In this document: positions 54,417 to 63,397 of the stretch, one piece after another
Position numbering within the stretch: the stretch's first letter is position 1
How the letters are laid out: every line of letters begins with the position of its first letter
Position numbers and translations under genes: made by a program
Notes under the pieces: generated by a model
Seen by the model: the letters and a program-made list of their open reading frames with translations, nothing else
Told to the model about the DNA's origin: nothing
Database searches by the model: none
Assembly (NCBI GenBank): GCA_016716135.1
Contig: JADJWX010000012.1
Coordinates: forward strand, 62,001 to 126,000
Direction of reading: 5' to 3'
Length of the DNA stretch: 64,000 nt
Source: Lewinellaceae bacterium
GTDB lineage: Bacteria > Bacteroidota > Bacteroidia > Chitinophagales > Saprospiraceae

Positions 54417-54748
54417 GGCCTGTCCCTGTGTTTTGTGCACTGAATTCAACCAGAACCGGGAAAAAACCGGCATCTTTGGTTGTCAGGGCAAAGTTGCCGG
54501 CAGTAGGAAAGGCTGTAAATACTTGTCACAGGTAGGGGTATCCGGTTTTTTTTAAGGGAATTTTGCACCGTGTTATTCGATTTGCCGAGTATTTGGCAGT
54601 TTTCGGAGGGCACATAAACAATGGCTTTTAGCGTAGGCAGATACGCCACATACACTTGCCAGGAAAAAATCATAAAGCCGGATGCCCTCTGTCACGATTT
54701 TTGCTGATAAAATGATTTAACTTCGGGCAAGTCAAAAAATCAATTGTT
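54417..54748. other. Intergenic region without recognised features
   Basis: 332 bases between divergent genes. A 75-codon minus frame (54446-54673) has no family features and is taken as chance. No clear promoter match or palindrome was found. Confidence 0.5.
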
Positions 54749-55123
54749 ATGCGCAACGACGATATTTTAAAACAAGAGGAAGCGCTGCACACCAATCAAA
54801 AACCGATTCCCAACATCAGTGATATTGAACACAATGTGACTGCTCAAAACTATTTGCGGGAGCGGAGTGCTGAATTGGGCGACGATGATGCGCAGCTTTT
54901 TGAAGAAATTTATCAGGCTAAACTTGCTTCAGGCACGGCGATGATTCGCCGCCGTGCTATGCGCCGGGAAGCCGCGCGTTCCAGAAAGAAGCCATATTCA
55001 TCGTATTTGGCTGATTTGGAAGCCGAATTGGAGCACTATGGCATCATGGCAAAGGAAGATACGGCAAAAGCAATGCTTTGGCTGAGCAAAGACCGGAGAA
55101 AGACAAACAAGGGCAGGCCATGA
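54749..55123 (+). CDS. Small helical basic protein, unknown function
   Basis: 124 residues, mostly charged helix: DDAQLFEEIYQAKLASGTAM, a strongly basic MIRRRAMRREAARSRKKP stretch, then SSYLADLEAELEHYGIMAKED. No signal peptide or membrane span. No family recognised. The basic segment could bind nucleic acid or acidic partners. It is convergent with the LuxR-type gene, 6 bases apart. Confidence 0.6.
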   Translation: MRNDDILKQEEALHTNQKPIPNISDIEHNVTAQNYLRERSAELGDDDAQLFEEIYQAKLASGTAMIRRRAMRREAARSRKKPYSSYLADLEAELEHYGIMAKEDTAKAMLWLSKDRRKTNKGRP

Positions 55124-55129
55124 TGGGTT

Positions 55130-55951
55130 TTACAGGAATATGCCCATGTCGCGCAGTTTTTTGGCAATAGCCATGTCGCTCAGGTCAGGGAAATCTTCCT
55201 TAAACATATTCCGGATATTACGGCGGTGCGTTTCCACGGTAAACGGTGCAATATTGAAGGCTTGGGCAATCGCAGCGCTGTCGGCGCCGCGGGCAAGTTG
55301 TTCAAGAATATCCAGTTGTCTCTCCGTATAGGGCAGATTTTTGTAAATAAACGGCGCTGCCCTTGCAATCATTTCCTCTGTTTCACGTACCAGTACAAGC
55401 CCGTTTTTCTTGATCATTGGTTTTATGTGGTAATAATCGCCGACATGGCTGCCGGCAATGTCGTAGGTATCGATTGCAGCGAAGGCGTTTTGCCCGTCTT
55501 CATGTTGCAAAATGATCGGTTCGCTTACGCGGCGCAGCAAAACGAACTCTTTTCTGCCGGTATAATTTTTATAGGGAATTCGTGTCGGGTAGGTAAGTTC
55601 GTACCGGGTTCCGTTTGCAAGGTGTTCGAAGCCTTTGACGATCAGCATTTCCTGAACCGCACGGCCGTAACACCGCACTTGTATGCGGTAAAATTCATTG
55701 AAAACGAGATCGTTGAGATCGCGCATGCTGATTTTGCTCAGACCGAGCGACATATCGGCTCTGTGTGAGCAGACAACTTCCCGAGCGCGTACATCGACCA
55801 GTACGAAGCATCCGCAGAGCTGATTGAAGTAAAACTCTCTTTCCACAGCTTCCCGGGTCAGGGAGCGGATGCGGCCGTTAAGTTGTTTTTCGAGCTTTTC
55901 AGCGAAGGAGTAGTCCTTTTGCATAACATAACAATTGGGTAGTGAGCGCAT
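55130..55951 (-). CDS. LuxR-type (GerE) transcriptional regulator
   Basis: 273 residues from the ATG at 55951 (another ATG at 55924; a TTG further upstream would overlap the neighbour). The N-terminal 190 residues contain a PAS-like region (CGCFVLVDVRAREVVCSHRADMSLG). The C-terminal HTH is LPYTERQLDILEQLARGADSAAIAQAFNIAPFTVETHRRNIRNMF, recognisable by SAAIAQAFNIAPFTVETHRRNI. It should bind DNA in answer to an unknown signal; no sensor kinase is adjacent. Confidence 0.85.
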   Translation of the reverse strand: MRSLPNCYVMQKDYSFAEKLEKQLNGRIRSLTREAVEREFYFNQLCGCFVLVDVRAREVVCSHRADMSLGLSKISMRDLNDLVFNEFYRIQVRCYGRAVQEMLIVKGFEHLANGTRYELTYPTRIPYKNYTGRKEFVLLRRVSEPIILQHEDGQNAFAAIDTYDIAGSHVGDYYHIKPMIKKNGLVLVRETEEMIARAAPFIYKNLPYTERQLDILEQLARGADSAAIAQAFNIAPFTVETHRRNIRNMFKEDFPDLSDMAIAKKLRDMGIFL

Positions 55952-55991
55952 CGCCCGCAAAACGCCTCTCCTGTTTGCCCGCGACAGCTGA

Positions 55992-56291
55992 TCAAGAATG
56001 TCCCAGCTGCCGCAATTCGGATTCTGAAATCTGTCCAATACCAGGCAAGTGCGTTGCGTGCGTTGTGTTTTTTTGGGGGGGCATTTGTTTATCCTGTTTG
56101 ATTTTTTTGAGGCGCGATTTCAAATCGTTTATATCCGATTCGGATAGTTTGGCTTTTACCAGCATTTCGTCCAGCTTTTCCCTGGTCAGGAACAAACGCG
56201 CCTTCGATAACAGGGCGTTCAACAGCCGCCTGGAGAATAAGTGGATCTGTAGCGAACAAATGAGTGCAAGGGTGAAAAGAGCTTTTTTCAC
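55992..56291 (-). CDS. Possible small exported helical protein
   Basis: 99 residues from a GTG at 56291; the frame is open further upstream but only becomes protein-like here. A hydrophobic start (KKALFTLALICSLQIHLF) is followed by a charged helix (SESDINDLKSRLKKIKQDKQM). No family recognised. It lies 40 bases upstream of the LuxR-type gene and may share its transcript. Confidence 0.4.
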   Translation of the reverse strand: MKKALFTLALICSLQIHLFSRRLLNALLSKARLFLTREKLDEMLVKAKLSESDINDLKSRLKKIKQDKQMPPQKNTTHATHLPGIGQISESELRQLGHS

Positions 56292-56710
56292 GGTGAATAG
56301 ATTTAAAGTGAAAGGATAAAAGAGACTGGTGCCTGGCACCAAATGAGATGGACGGGAAGGTTTTTTACCGGGGGCGTATGTATACCCGACGAAAAGTGGC
56401 TTGCGAAAAACCGCGAAGGTCAAGTCATCCGATGACTAAAGTCTCCAAAAAATCGCAAATCACTTTCCGGCGGCTACACAAATATGTAGTTAAAAAAAAC
56501 GCAATTAAAATACCCCGGGGCACTTGTGTTCGCTAACAATCGTGCGCATAGTCAATTGTAAATAAAAACAGCCGCACAACCGTCAAAAACGCGATTGCTG
56601 TTATGAAAAACAGGGGAGGTGCAGCAGATTTGTTTTAAAAAACAATTGAAGCAATCGCTTAAAATCCGCTTTGTCGGGGGGGGCAGGGCAAACGCATTAA
56701 AATCTCGAGC

Positions 56711-56886
56711 GACCTCGGAAAGGTCGAATATTTGTAGAAAAGGATCGAACAAGACGTGATTCACGACCTCGTAGAGGTCGAATTTGTGTTTACGGTCAAA
56801 TAATTCGACACTGATTCGACCTCTCCGAGGTCGTGAACCGGGCTCTAATAGCCCGGATGCTACAAATATTTGACCTCTCCGAGGTC
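56711..56886. repeat. Nested palindrome built from GACCTC...GAGGTC units
   Basis: Left GACCTCGGAAAGGTC plus GAATATTTGTAG (from 56711) pairs with CTACAAATATTTGACCTC and CTCCGAGGTC ending at 56886. Inner arms are TTCACGACCTCGTAGAGGTC and GACCTCTCCGAGGTCGTGAA, with a small GGGCTC/GAGCCC-like hairpin between. It shares the terminal text of the large elements A-C but lacks their 362-base core. It fills most of the gap 56424-56918; the rest shows nothing. Confidence 0.75.
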
Positions 56887-56918
56887 AGTTATATTTTAAT
56901 GCGTCTGCCCTGGGGGGG

Positions 56919-58058
56919 TCAGGTTGGGGAGTTTCGAAATTCCTCTTTGATAAACTTGACTTCGCGTTTGCGATTCGAGTCGTTCATCCCTTCGAACTTC
57001 AGTTTGTCCAGTTGGTGCTGGATCAGTTTTGGGCTGATCATAATGTTTTCCGGGCGCACCACCAGGGCGTACTCATCGGAGGTTTTTTCAAAGAAAAAAG
57101 GCCAACGGGCCAAAGCGGCATTTTTTATCCGGTTGCTGGCCTTTCCATAAATCGGGTTGTATTCCCGAATCCGGTCTTCAATGCGCTGATGGTAAACGGC
57201 ATGCACATCTTTGATTTTTAGACCTGCCCCTTGATATTTTTTCCGAACGGCGAATTTCAGAAAATGGAGATACAGGGCCGAGGTGAAATTCACGCTTACA
57301 TTTTCAAAATACTCGTCAACGGTGACGCGCACTACCAACTCCTCATTTTTTACGTCATCGAAATACAATTTCATCCGCTTGGGATGCGGAATGACGCCGC
57401 GCTCGATCACCCAACCTAAAACAGACGACAAAAACAAAATGATCAGACTCAGGTGTAAACCCAGCCGTAACAGGGAGGGGACGCCCGGATATTGTTCATG
57501 CCAGTTGTTCCAGGTTCCGAACAGTTGTGTACTGAAAACCAGCGCAAGGACAATACTGAAAAAATAGGCCAATCCATTCAGTTTCCGGCCTCTGAACGAT
57601 TTAAAAAAGGTAATACTTATAACCAAAAGCGTGATCACCGAAAATAAAATATCGGGTAATATTCCCCAGGGAGGGTCCTGGAAATCGTTGCGATAGAGGA
57701 TGATTTGAACCCCGCTTATAAGTCCGCAAAGGATGCCAATGAACCATCCCCAGGCTTTTTTCGAATCAGAAAACGGCAGCCGCCTGGGTGCGAATTCAAA
57801 AAAGAACATGGCAAACAGGAAAAGCCCATTGTTCAAGGTCGAAGACAGGCCGGAAACAAAATCAATTTCCGGTTGCTCGAATTGCAGCAACTGGAGAATA
57901 GGTGCAAACAACCAGGAAAGGATCGCCAGGGACAAATACAAGTAACCCTGGTCTTGTGCTTTAAATTTTCGTTGTACCTGCAACCAAATCGTGAACAGGC
58001 TTACAAAACCAATAAAGCTGATGAAAATGTTTGCAAAGGCGAAATAGATGGGATTCAT
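56919..58058 (-). CDS. Seven-span membrane protein with cytoplasmic C-terminal domain
   Basis: 379 residues from the ATG at 58058 (another ATG at 58064). Seven hydrophobic spans are seen, from FAFANIFISFIGFVSLFTIWL to LGLHLSLIILFLSSVLGWV, covering residues about 1-230. A soluble domain of about 150 residues follows (LYFDDVKNEELVVRVTVDEYF, LYLHFLKFAVRKKYQ, VHAVYHQRIEDRIREYNP). The layout resembles 7TM sensor proteins, but the output domain matches none of the usual HK, GGDEF or HTH domains by eye. It is isolated between two palindromic regions. Confidence 0.6.
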   Translation of the reverse strand: MNPIYFAFANIFISFIGFVSLFTIWLQVQRKFKAQDQGYLYLSLAILSWLFAPILQLLQFEQPEIDFVSGLSSTLNNGLFLFAMFFFEFAPRRLPFSDSKKAWGWFIGILCGLISGVQIILYRNDFQDPPWGILPDILFSVITLLVISITFFKSFRGRKLNGLAYFFSIVLALVFSTQLFGTWNNWHEQYPGVPSLLRLGLHLSLIILFLSSVLGWVIERGVIPHPKRMKLYFDDVKNEELVVRVTVDEYFENVSVNFTSALYLHFLKFAVRKKYQGAGLKIKDVHAVYHQRIEDRIREYNPIYGKASNRIKNAALARWPFFFEKTSDEYALVVRPENIMISPKLIQHQLDKLKFEGMNDSNRKREVKFIKEEFRNSPT

Positions 58059-58255
58059 GATCATTTGATAATTCAAATTCAGGGTTGCAAAGCAGCATTG
58101 CCGGCTGTAAGATAACCACTTTTTATATGTATGCCTTCCCGGAGCATGCACGTACCCTGGATAATCTACCCCGGATTTGCAAAAATCAAGTTTACCCGGC
58201 CATCAAAATCAGGATGCAAACCACAATCTCCGGCAGGCGGCATTGGAAGTCGAAT

Positions 58256-58320
58256 TCGTCCTACGACTTGAAGTCGTAGGACGAGTAGGTCCTCGCCATG
58301 TCCTCCGTGGTGAAAAAAAT
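58256..58320. repeat. Short palindromic element (TCCTACGAC type)
   Basis: TCGTCCTACGACTT and AAGTCGTAGGACGA (58256-58284) form a 14-base-pair stem with one base between. TCCTCCGTGGTGAAAAAAAT (58301-58320) follows, the same end as in the element at 41612-41718, so this looks like a half copy. Confidence 0.75.
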
Positions 58321-58371
58321 AATCTAAGGTGCGGATCTCAAGTTTCCACTTTTGAAACTGTCCCCTCAATT

Positions 58372-59110
58372 TTACGTATTCAACGCCCCACAAACCGACA
58401 ACACCTGCCCCGATACATACGAGCTCAGGTCCGACGCCAGAAAAACACAGGCGTTGGCCACTTCCTCGCCGCTGCCCAGCCGTTTCATCGGGATAGCGCT
58501 GAGGTAACCATCGCGGGTTTTTTCGTCGAGCACGGCGGTCATTTCCGTTTCAATAAAACCCGGCGCCACGGCATTGCAGCGGATTCCGCGCGAGCCGTAT
58601 TCCTTGGCAATGGATTTGGAAAAGGCAATGATACCCGCCTTCGATGCGGCGTAGTTGGCCTGGCCGGCCTGGCCGAACACCCCTACCACGGAGCTCATAT
58701 TGATGATGCTGCCGCCCGAACGGATCATGGGTTTCAGGCAGTGTTTGGTCATGTTGAACACCGATTTGAGGTTGGTTTGCATGACCTCGTCCCATTGCTG
58801 CTCGGTCATGCGCAGCAGCAGGGTATCGCGGGTGATGCCGGCGTTATTGATCAGGATATCGAGTTTGCCGAAGTCTTTGACAACCTCGCCGACCAACGTT
58901 TCCGCCTGGGCGTAGTCGCCGGCGTCGCTTTGGTAGGCGCGCGTTGTCGCCCAGTTCATCGGCGAGTTTGCGGGAGCGCTCAGCTGAGCTTTCCGATACG
59001 TAGGTGAAGGCGACCTTTGCGCCCTGTTCGGCAAATTTGCGTACGAGGGCTTCCCCGATGCCACGGGAGCCGCCGGTGATGAGTGCTACTTTTCCGTCGA
59101 GCAAGTTCAT
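58372..59110 (-). pseudogene. fabG: 3-oxoacyl-ACP reductase FabG, frameshifted in this assembly
   Basis: The first frame, from the ATG at 59110, reads MNLLDGKVALITGGSRGIGEALV and ...RSRKLADELGDNAR. The second continues AYQSDAGDYAQAETLV to the stop at 58372. It keeps LINNAGITRD, the Ser of MSSVVGVFGQ, YAASKAG (the YxxxK pair) and APGFIETEM. The break is in GGCGCGCG (58936-58943); adding back one GC dinucleotide restores DNARAYQSDAG. FabG is normally essential, so a sequencing error or a second copy elsewhere is likely. The leader carries a CACTCATTCACTC-type repeat. Confidence 0.88.
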
Positions 59111-59245
59111 TTCAAGGAGTGAATGAGGCAATGAGTGAATGAGTGATAAGCAGGCAACGACGCCAAGGCCGTCCGGGCCAAAGGTCGTAAAACCTTGCCT
59201 TTTCACGCAATCTTTACACCTTTGCGCCATCTTGTTTAGCAAAAC

Positions 59246-60523
59246 ATGCAACCTGACACACCCGCACCTGCCTCCCGCCCCGACGCTTATGCCGCCTTGC
59301 GGGTACCGGATTTTCGCCGCTACACTGCCATGCGGCTTTCAACCACACTGGCCATTCAGATCATGTCGGTGTCGGTGGGTTACTACGTGTACGACCTTAC
59401 CGGCGACCCCTTGATGCTGGGCCTGATCGGCCTGACGGAGGCCTTGCCGGCCATCGCGATCAGCCTGTGGGCAGGGCATTTGGCCGACAAGTACAACCGC
59501 CGCAACATCCTCGTTGCCTGCCTGAGCTTGATGGTGCTGTGCACCATGGCGCTGGTGCTTATGGCCTGGCAGGAAGCCGCCTTGCCCAAGGGTTTTTTGC
59601 TGGGCGGCATTTTTACCGTGATTTTTCTGACGGGCGTTTCCCGCGGCTTTTTCAGTCCGACCAATTTTGCTTTCCTGCCCCAACTGGTCGACAAAAAAAC
59701 GCTGCCCAACGCGATCACCTGGAACAGCAGCACCTGGCAGGTGGCCAGCATTACGGGCCTTGGCGTGGGCGGACTGCTGTACGGCTTTGCAGGCGTTACC
59801 TGGGCATTTGGAACCATGGCGTTTCTGACGGTGCTGGCGCTTGTTTTTTTACTGCAAATTCAGCCGCGGCCCGCGCCCGAAGTGGACCGCCGGACGCCAG
59901 CGCTGACGCGCATCCGCGAGGGGTTGCGTTTTGTGTATAAAAACCAGATCATACTGGCGGCCATCGCACTGGATTTGTTTGCTGTGTTGTTCGGCGGTGC
60001 AGTGGCGCTGTTGCCGGTGTATGCCAAGGATATTTTGGAGGTAGGCCCACAGGGGCTGGGCATTTTACGGGCTGCCATGTCGATCGGCGCCATCGGCACG
60101 GCGGTCTACCTGGCGCACCGGCCGATGGGCCGCCAGGCCGGGGCGATCATGTTGGGTTGTGTGGCGGGATTTGGGCTGTGCATCATCGGTTTTGGCCTGT
60201 CCAAGGTATTTTGGCTGTCGTTTCTGTTGTTGTTTTTGGCCGGTGTGTTCGACGAGGTAAGTGTGTTTGTGCGGGCTTCGCTCATTCAGCATTTGACGCC
60301 GGATCATTTGAAAGGCCGGGTGTCTTCGGTCAATTCCATATTTATCACATCATCCAATGAAATCGGCGCATTCGAAAGCGGCCTGACGGCCAAACTCATG
60401 GGTACGGTGCCGGCAGTGGTGTTCGGTGGGGTGATGACTATCGTGGTGGTGGGAATTACCTGGTGGAAAGCGCCCAAATTGCGGGAGTTGGACTACGATG
60501 CCGTAATGCGCTCGGAGCTTTGA
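59246..60523 (+). CDS. MFS transporter (EntS/MFS_3-like exporter)
   Basis: 425 residues with about 12 hydrophobic segments. MFS loop motif A is seen as GHLADKYNRRNIL near residue 75, with a second RVSSVNSIFI-type loop later (HLTPDHLKGRVSS), as in the EntS/MFS_3 group of exporters. The substrate is not predictable. It is divergent from fabG with a 135-base gap. Confidence 0.85.
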   Translation: MQPDTPAPASRPDAYAALRVPDFRRYTAMRLSTTLAIQIMSVSVGYYVYDLTGDPLMLGLIGLTEALPAIAISLWAGHLADKYNRRNILVACLSLMVLCTMALVLMAWQEAALPKGFLLGGIFTVIFLTGVSRGFFSPTNFAFLPQLVDKKTLPNAITWNSSTWQVASITGLGVGGLLYGFAGVTWAFGTMAFLTVLALVFLLQIQPRPAPEVDRRTPALTRIREGLRFVYKNQIILAAIALDLFAVLFGGAVALLPVYAKDILEVGPQGLGILRAAMSIGAIGTAVYLAHRPMGRQAGAIMLGCVAGFGLCIIGFGLSKVFWLSFLLLFLAGVFDEVSVFVRASLIQHLTPDHLKGRVSSVNSIFITSSNEIGAFESGLTAKLMGTVPAVVFGGVMTIVVVGITWWKAPKLRELDYDAVMRSEL

Positions 60524-60860
60524 ATTACCACGGAGGCGGCTCTGCGTATACTCGTCCTACGGCTCCTACGGTTTCACATAAATAACTGATAATGTGTTAT
60601 CCGTTCAGATGTCTCGCTGCGCTCGACATGACAGACGATACCTAAAAACCAGATTTTATCAGATTTCTCCCTTCGGTCGAAATTTGATCGCGATCAGGCA
60701 TTTCCCCGACTAAATTTCGACCGAAGGGAGAAATCTGATAATAAATTCATTTGCAATAGATTTTGTCATGTCGAGCGCAGCGAGACATCTGTACTGGTAG
60801 ATTATCCGTTTTCTATGTGAAACAGTACAAGCCGTAGGACGAGTGTTTCCATGGTAAAAT
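60524..60860. repeat. Nested palindromic element with perfect 28- and 29-base arms
   Basis: Four nested arm pairs fill the gap between the MFS gene and gcvH: TTACCACGGAG against CCATGGTAA at the ends, ACTCGTCCTACGGCT against AGCCGTAGGACGAGT, and two longer pairs. The pair 60606-60633/60764-60791 (TGTCTCGCTGCGCTCGACA) is perfect over 28 bases, and 60657-60685/60712-60740 (TTTCTCCCTTCGGTCGAAAT) is perfect over 29. Confidence 0.85.
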
Positions 60861-60865
60861 AGAAC

Positions 60866-61246
60866 TTACTTCGCGTGCTCCTGGTAGGCAGCAGCGTCCA
60901 TCAGGTTGTTTACATCGGCGGGATTGGCCATTTCAATTTTAATGATCCAGCCCCGGCCGTATGGGTCTTCGTTGATGAGTGCGGGGTTTTCTTCGACTTC
61001 CTTGTTAAACTCAAGTACATTTCCTGTCACGGGCATATACAGGTCAGAAGTGGTTTTGACTGCTTCCACAGTGCCGAAAACGCTGTTCGCTTCTACCATG
61101 CTGCCAACTGTTTCCACTTCGATGTACACGAGTTCGCCCAGTTCGCTTTGGGCAAAATCAGTGATGCCGATGTAGGCAATGTTACCGCCTTCGACGCGTA
61201 CCCATTCGTGGTCTTCGGTGTATCTGCAATTGTCCGGAAAGTTCAT
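60866..61246 (-). CDS. gcvH: Glycine cleavage system H protein
   Basis: 126 residues from the ATG at 61246. It carries the lipoyl-bound aminomethyl intermediate between the P, T and L proteins. The lipoyl-Lys is Lys64 in TVEAVKTTSDLY. The start CRYTEDHEWV and the end block NPYGRGW-like (EDPYGRGWIIKIEM) are typical. The other gcv genes are not in the window. Confidence 0.95.
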   Translation of the reverse strand: MNFPDNCRYTEDHEWVRVEGGNIAYIGITDFAQSELGELVYIEVETVGSMVEANSVFGTVEAVKTTSDLYMPVTGNVLEFNKEVEENPALINEDPYGRGWIIKIEMANPADVNNLMDAAAYQEHAK

Positions 61247-61285
61247 GTTGCGTTGGATATTTAAATTGGAAATTTTAGAAAGGGC

Positions 61286-61315
61286 CAAAAATACAAGATT
61301 TGCTTCGGCGGCAAA
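61286..61315 (-). promoter_or_regulatory. Promoter for gcvH
   Basis: On the minus strand TTTG (61315-61312), an 18-base spacer and TATTTTTG (61293-61286) match the Bacteroidota consensus. The start would be about 35 bases before the ATG. Confidence 0.55.
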
Positions 61316-61348
61316 TTTTGTGGCGAAAAAATATTGGTCGGTCCCGGC

Positions 61349-61795
61349 CTACTTGAAATCCACCAGTTCAATTTCAAAAGCCATAACAGCGTCTTTTCGC
61401 ACCCCCTGAGGCGGGTTGGAGCCGTATGCCAGTCCGGAAGGGATTAGAAACAGGCCTTTTCCGCCTTTTTCCAGCAAGGGGATGCTGATTTGCCAGCCTT
61501 CAATGAGGTAGTAAAGTGGCCAGGAGCGGGTTTCGGAGCCCTTGGTTTCGTCAAATACCTGCCCGTCGAGATAGTAGCCTTTGTAACGAACAGTCACCTC
61601 GGCATTGATGGTGGGATTGCCACCGTGGCCCGGGGTGTCGATGACGTAAAATATGCCGGATTCATGCTCGGTGGCATCAAGGTTGGTGGCAGCCAGGTAA
61701 TCCAGAATAATGCCCCGGTCGATCAGAGCCTGGTCATCTTTGTTGCAGCTGCCGAGGATAAGCGCGGCAAAGGCCAAAACGAAAAGTTTTTTCAT
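61349..61795 (-). CDS. FKBP-type peptidyl-prolyl isomerase lipoprotein
   Basis: 148 residues from the ATG at 61795, which opens a lipoprotein signal (FAALILGSC). The FKBP domain shows VTVRYKGYYLDGQVFDET, the WQISIPLLEKGGKGLFLIPSGLAYG stretch and IELVDF at the end; key blocks are YKGYYLDGQVFDE and IPSGLAYG. It helps envelope protein folding. A -7 element TACCTTTG lies upstream at 61830-61823. Confidence 0.9.
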   Translation of the reverse strand: MKKLFVLAFAALILGSCNKDDQALIDRGIILDYLAATNLDATEHESGIFYVIDTPGHGGNPTINAEVTVRYKGYYLDGQVFDETKGSETRSWPLYYLIEGWQISIPLLEKGGKGLFLIPSGLAYGSNPPQGVRKDAVMAFEIELVDFK

Positions 61796-61951
61796 AAAAA
61801 AGTGTTTGTGTTTGGAATGGCTCAAAGGTAAACAGGGTGTTAAATTCTGTTGCTGCCATTGGCCCGGAATGTCAATAATTCCCAAAAGCATTTTCCTGAC
61901 CCGTATGGCGGCGCTATTTTTGCGGCTGTTTGAACTAAAAAAGCAAAATTG

Positions 61952-63358
61952 ATGCGTCTACTGATCCTGTGTTTTTTCGCTTTTACCCAAAATTTACTGT
62001 TTGCAAATGCAACATCGGTTGCCGCCGACAGCACCCTGATCGATGTGTACGTCGAGGGCATGCAGGCCGGTAAAGTGCGGCTGGTCGGCACCTACGGCGA
62101 TCAGAACTACCTCGCCGATTCCGCTGTCGCCGATGCCAAAGGGCATTTTCTGCTGCGCCGGGAAAAACCGCTGTTGCCGGGGTTTTACTACTTTTTATTG
62201 CCGGGCCAAAAGAATTTTTCCATCCTGGTCGATAAGGATCAGCATATGACCCTGCGCACCAAGGTGAACGACATTCCGGGAAGCATGCAGGTGGAAGGCT
62301 CGATCAATACGGAGCTGTTGTACCGGAATTTCCGGTTTCAGATTGCCCAGGAACCGGAACTGAACCAGGTTTCGCAGATTATGCGCAGCAACCCGCCCGG
62401 TTCGGACGCCTACAACCAGGCCAAAGCCCGCCAAACCCAATTGGTCGCCGAACGCGAAGCGCACCTCCAGGAAATCTATACGGCTTACCCGGATGCTTTT
62501 TTTACAAAATTCAAAACCGCCGGCGCTAACCCGGAATGGCCGGACAGGCGCAAACCCAATGGCGACGTGGACACCCTGGGCAATCTCCTGTACTACCGCG
62601 CACACTTCTGGGACGGGGTAGATTTTTCGGATACCCGCCTGCTCAGTACGCCTGTTGTTGCCAACAAACTGCGCCGCTACATCACCGAACTGACGCCGCA
62701 ACGCCCCGATTCGATCATTGCAGTGGCCGACCCGCTTGTGCAGCGCGTGCTGCCGCACAAGGAATATTTCCAGTTTTTTGTCAACTGGATCGGCTTAAAT
62801 TATGAAAACGGGAAAACGAAAGTGATGGACGGCGAGGCGGTGTACGTGCACATGATCGACAAGTACATCACGCCCGAAAACGCCTTTTGGGATACCCCGG
62901 AAAATGTGAACAAACTGCGCGCCAAGGTAGATGAAATGAAAGCCAGCCTGATGGGGCGCAAAGGCCCGGATGTGCGTGCGCAGGATATCAACGGCGAGTA
63001 CAAAAGCATTTATGAAATGACGGCGCCGTTGATTGTAGTGTTTATGTTCAGCCCCGATTGCGAGCACTGCCAGGAACAGGCGCCGGAAATCCAAAAAATT
63101 TATGAACGCTGGAAAGACCGCGGCGTCGATTTTTACGGTATCGCTGTAAACACTACCGACGACGAGTGGCGCAAGTTTATCAAGAAAAACGGCTTTACGT
63201 TTACAAACGTATTCGACCCGACCAACCGGGCGATCTACGCCAAATACTACGTCGACATCACGCCGGAGCTGTATTTGCTGAACAAAGACCGGATCATCAT
63301 CGAGAAGAATCTGGTGGCAGGGCAGTTGGAGACGATGTTTGAGCGGGAGCTGAAGTAA
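61952..63358 (+). CDS. TlpA/AhpC-type thiol-disulfide oxidoreductase with DUF4369-like N-terminus
   Basis: 468 residues from the ATG at 61952 (an in-frame TTG lies one codon upstream). A signal peptide (LLILCFFAFTQNLLFA) precedes a DUF4369-like domain (VDVYVEGMQAGKVRLVG-type start) and a helical DUF5106-like middle (about 110-320). The C-terminal redoxin has GPDVRAQDINGEY, the redox pair in SPDCEHCQEQAP and the cis-Pro in DITPELYLLNKD. It probably works in the periplasm on disulfide reduction. Confidence 0.85.
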   Translation: MRLLILCFFAFTQNLLFANATSVAADSTLIDVYVEGMQAGKVRLVGTYGDQNYLADSAVADAKGHFLLRREKPLLPGFYYFLLPGQKNFSILVDKDQHMTLRTKVNDIPGSMQVEGSINTELLYRNFRFQIAQEPELNQVSQIMRSNPPGSDAYNQAKARQTQLVAEREAHLQEIYTAYPDAFFTKFKTAGANPEWPDRRKPNGDVDTLGNLLYYRAHFWDGVDFSDTRLLSTPVVANKLRRYITELTPQRPDSIIAVADPLVQRVLPHKEYFQFFVNWIGLNYENGKTKVMDGEAVYVHMIDKYITPENAFWDTPENVNKLRAKVDEMKASLMGRKGPDVRAQDINGEYKSIYEMTAPLIVVFMFSPDCEHCQEQAPEIQKIYERWKDRGVDFYGIAVNTTDDEWRKFIKKNGFTFTNVFDPTNRAIYAKYYVDITPELYLLNKDRIIIEKNLVAGQLETMFERELK

Positions 63359-63397
63359 CCCGGACGGGTGGCCAGCAATTCGAACCTCCGGTTCGGA

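Noticed and set aside
54446..54673. 75-codon minus frame in the gap upstream of the small basic protein
   Set aside because: No signal, span or family pattern; too short to support.
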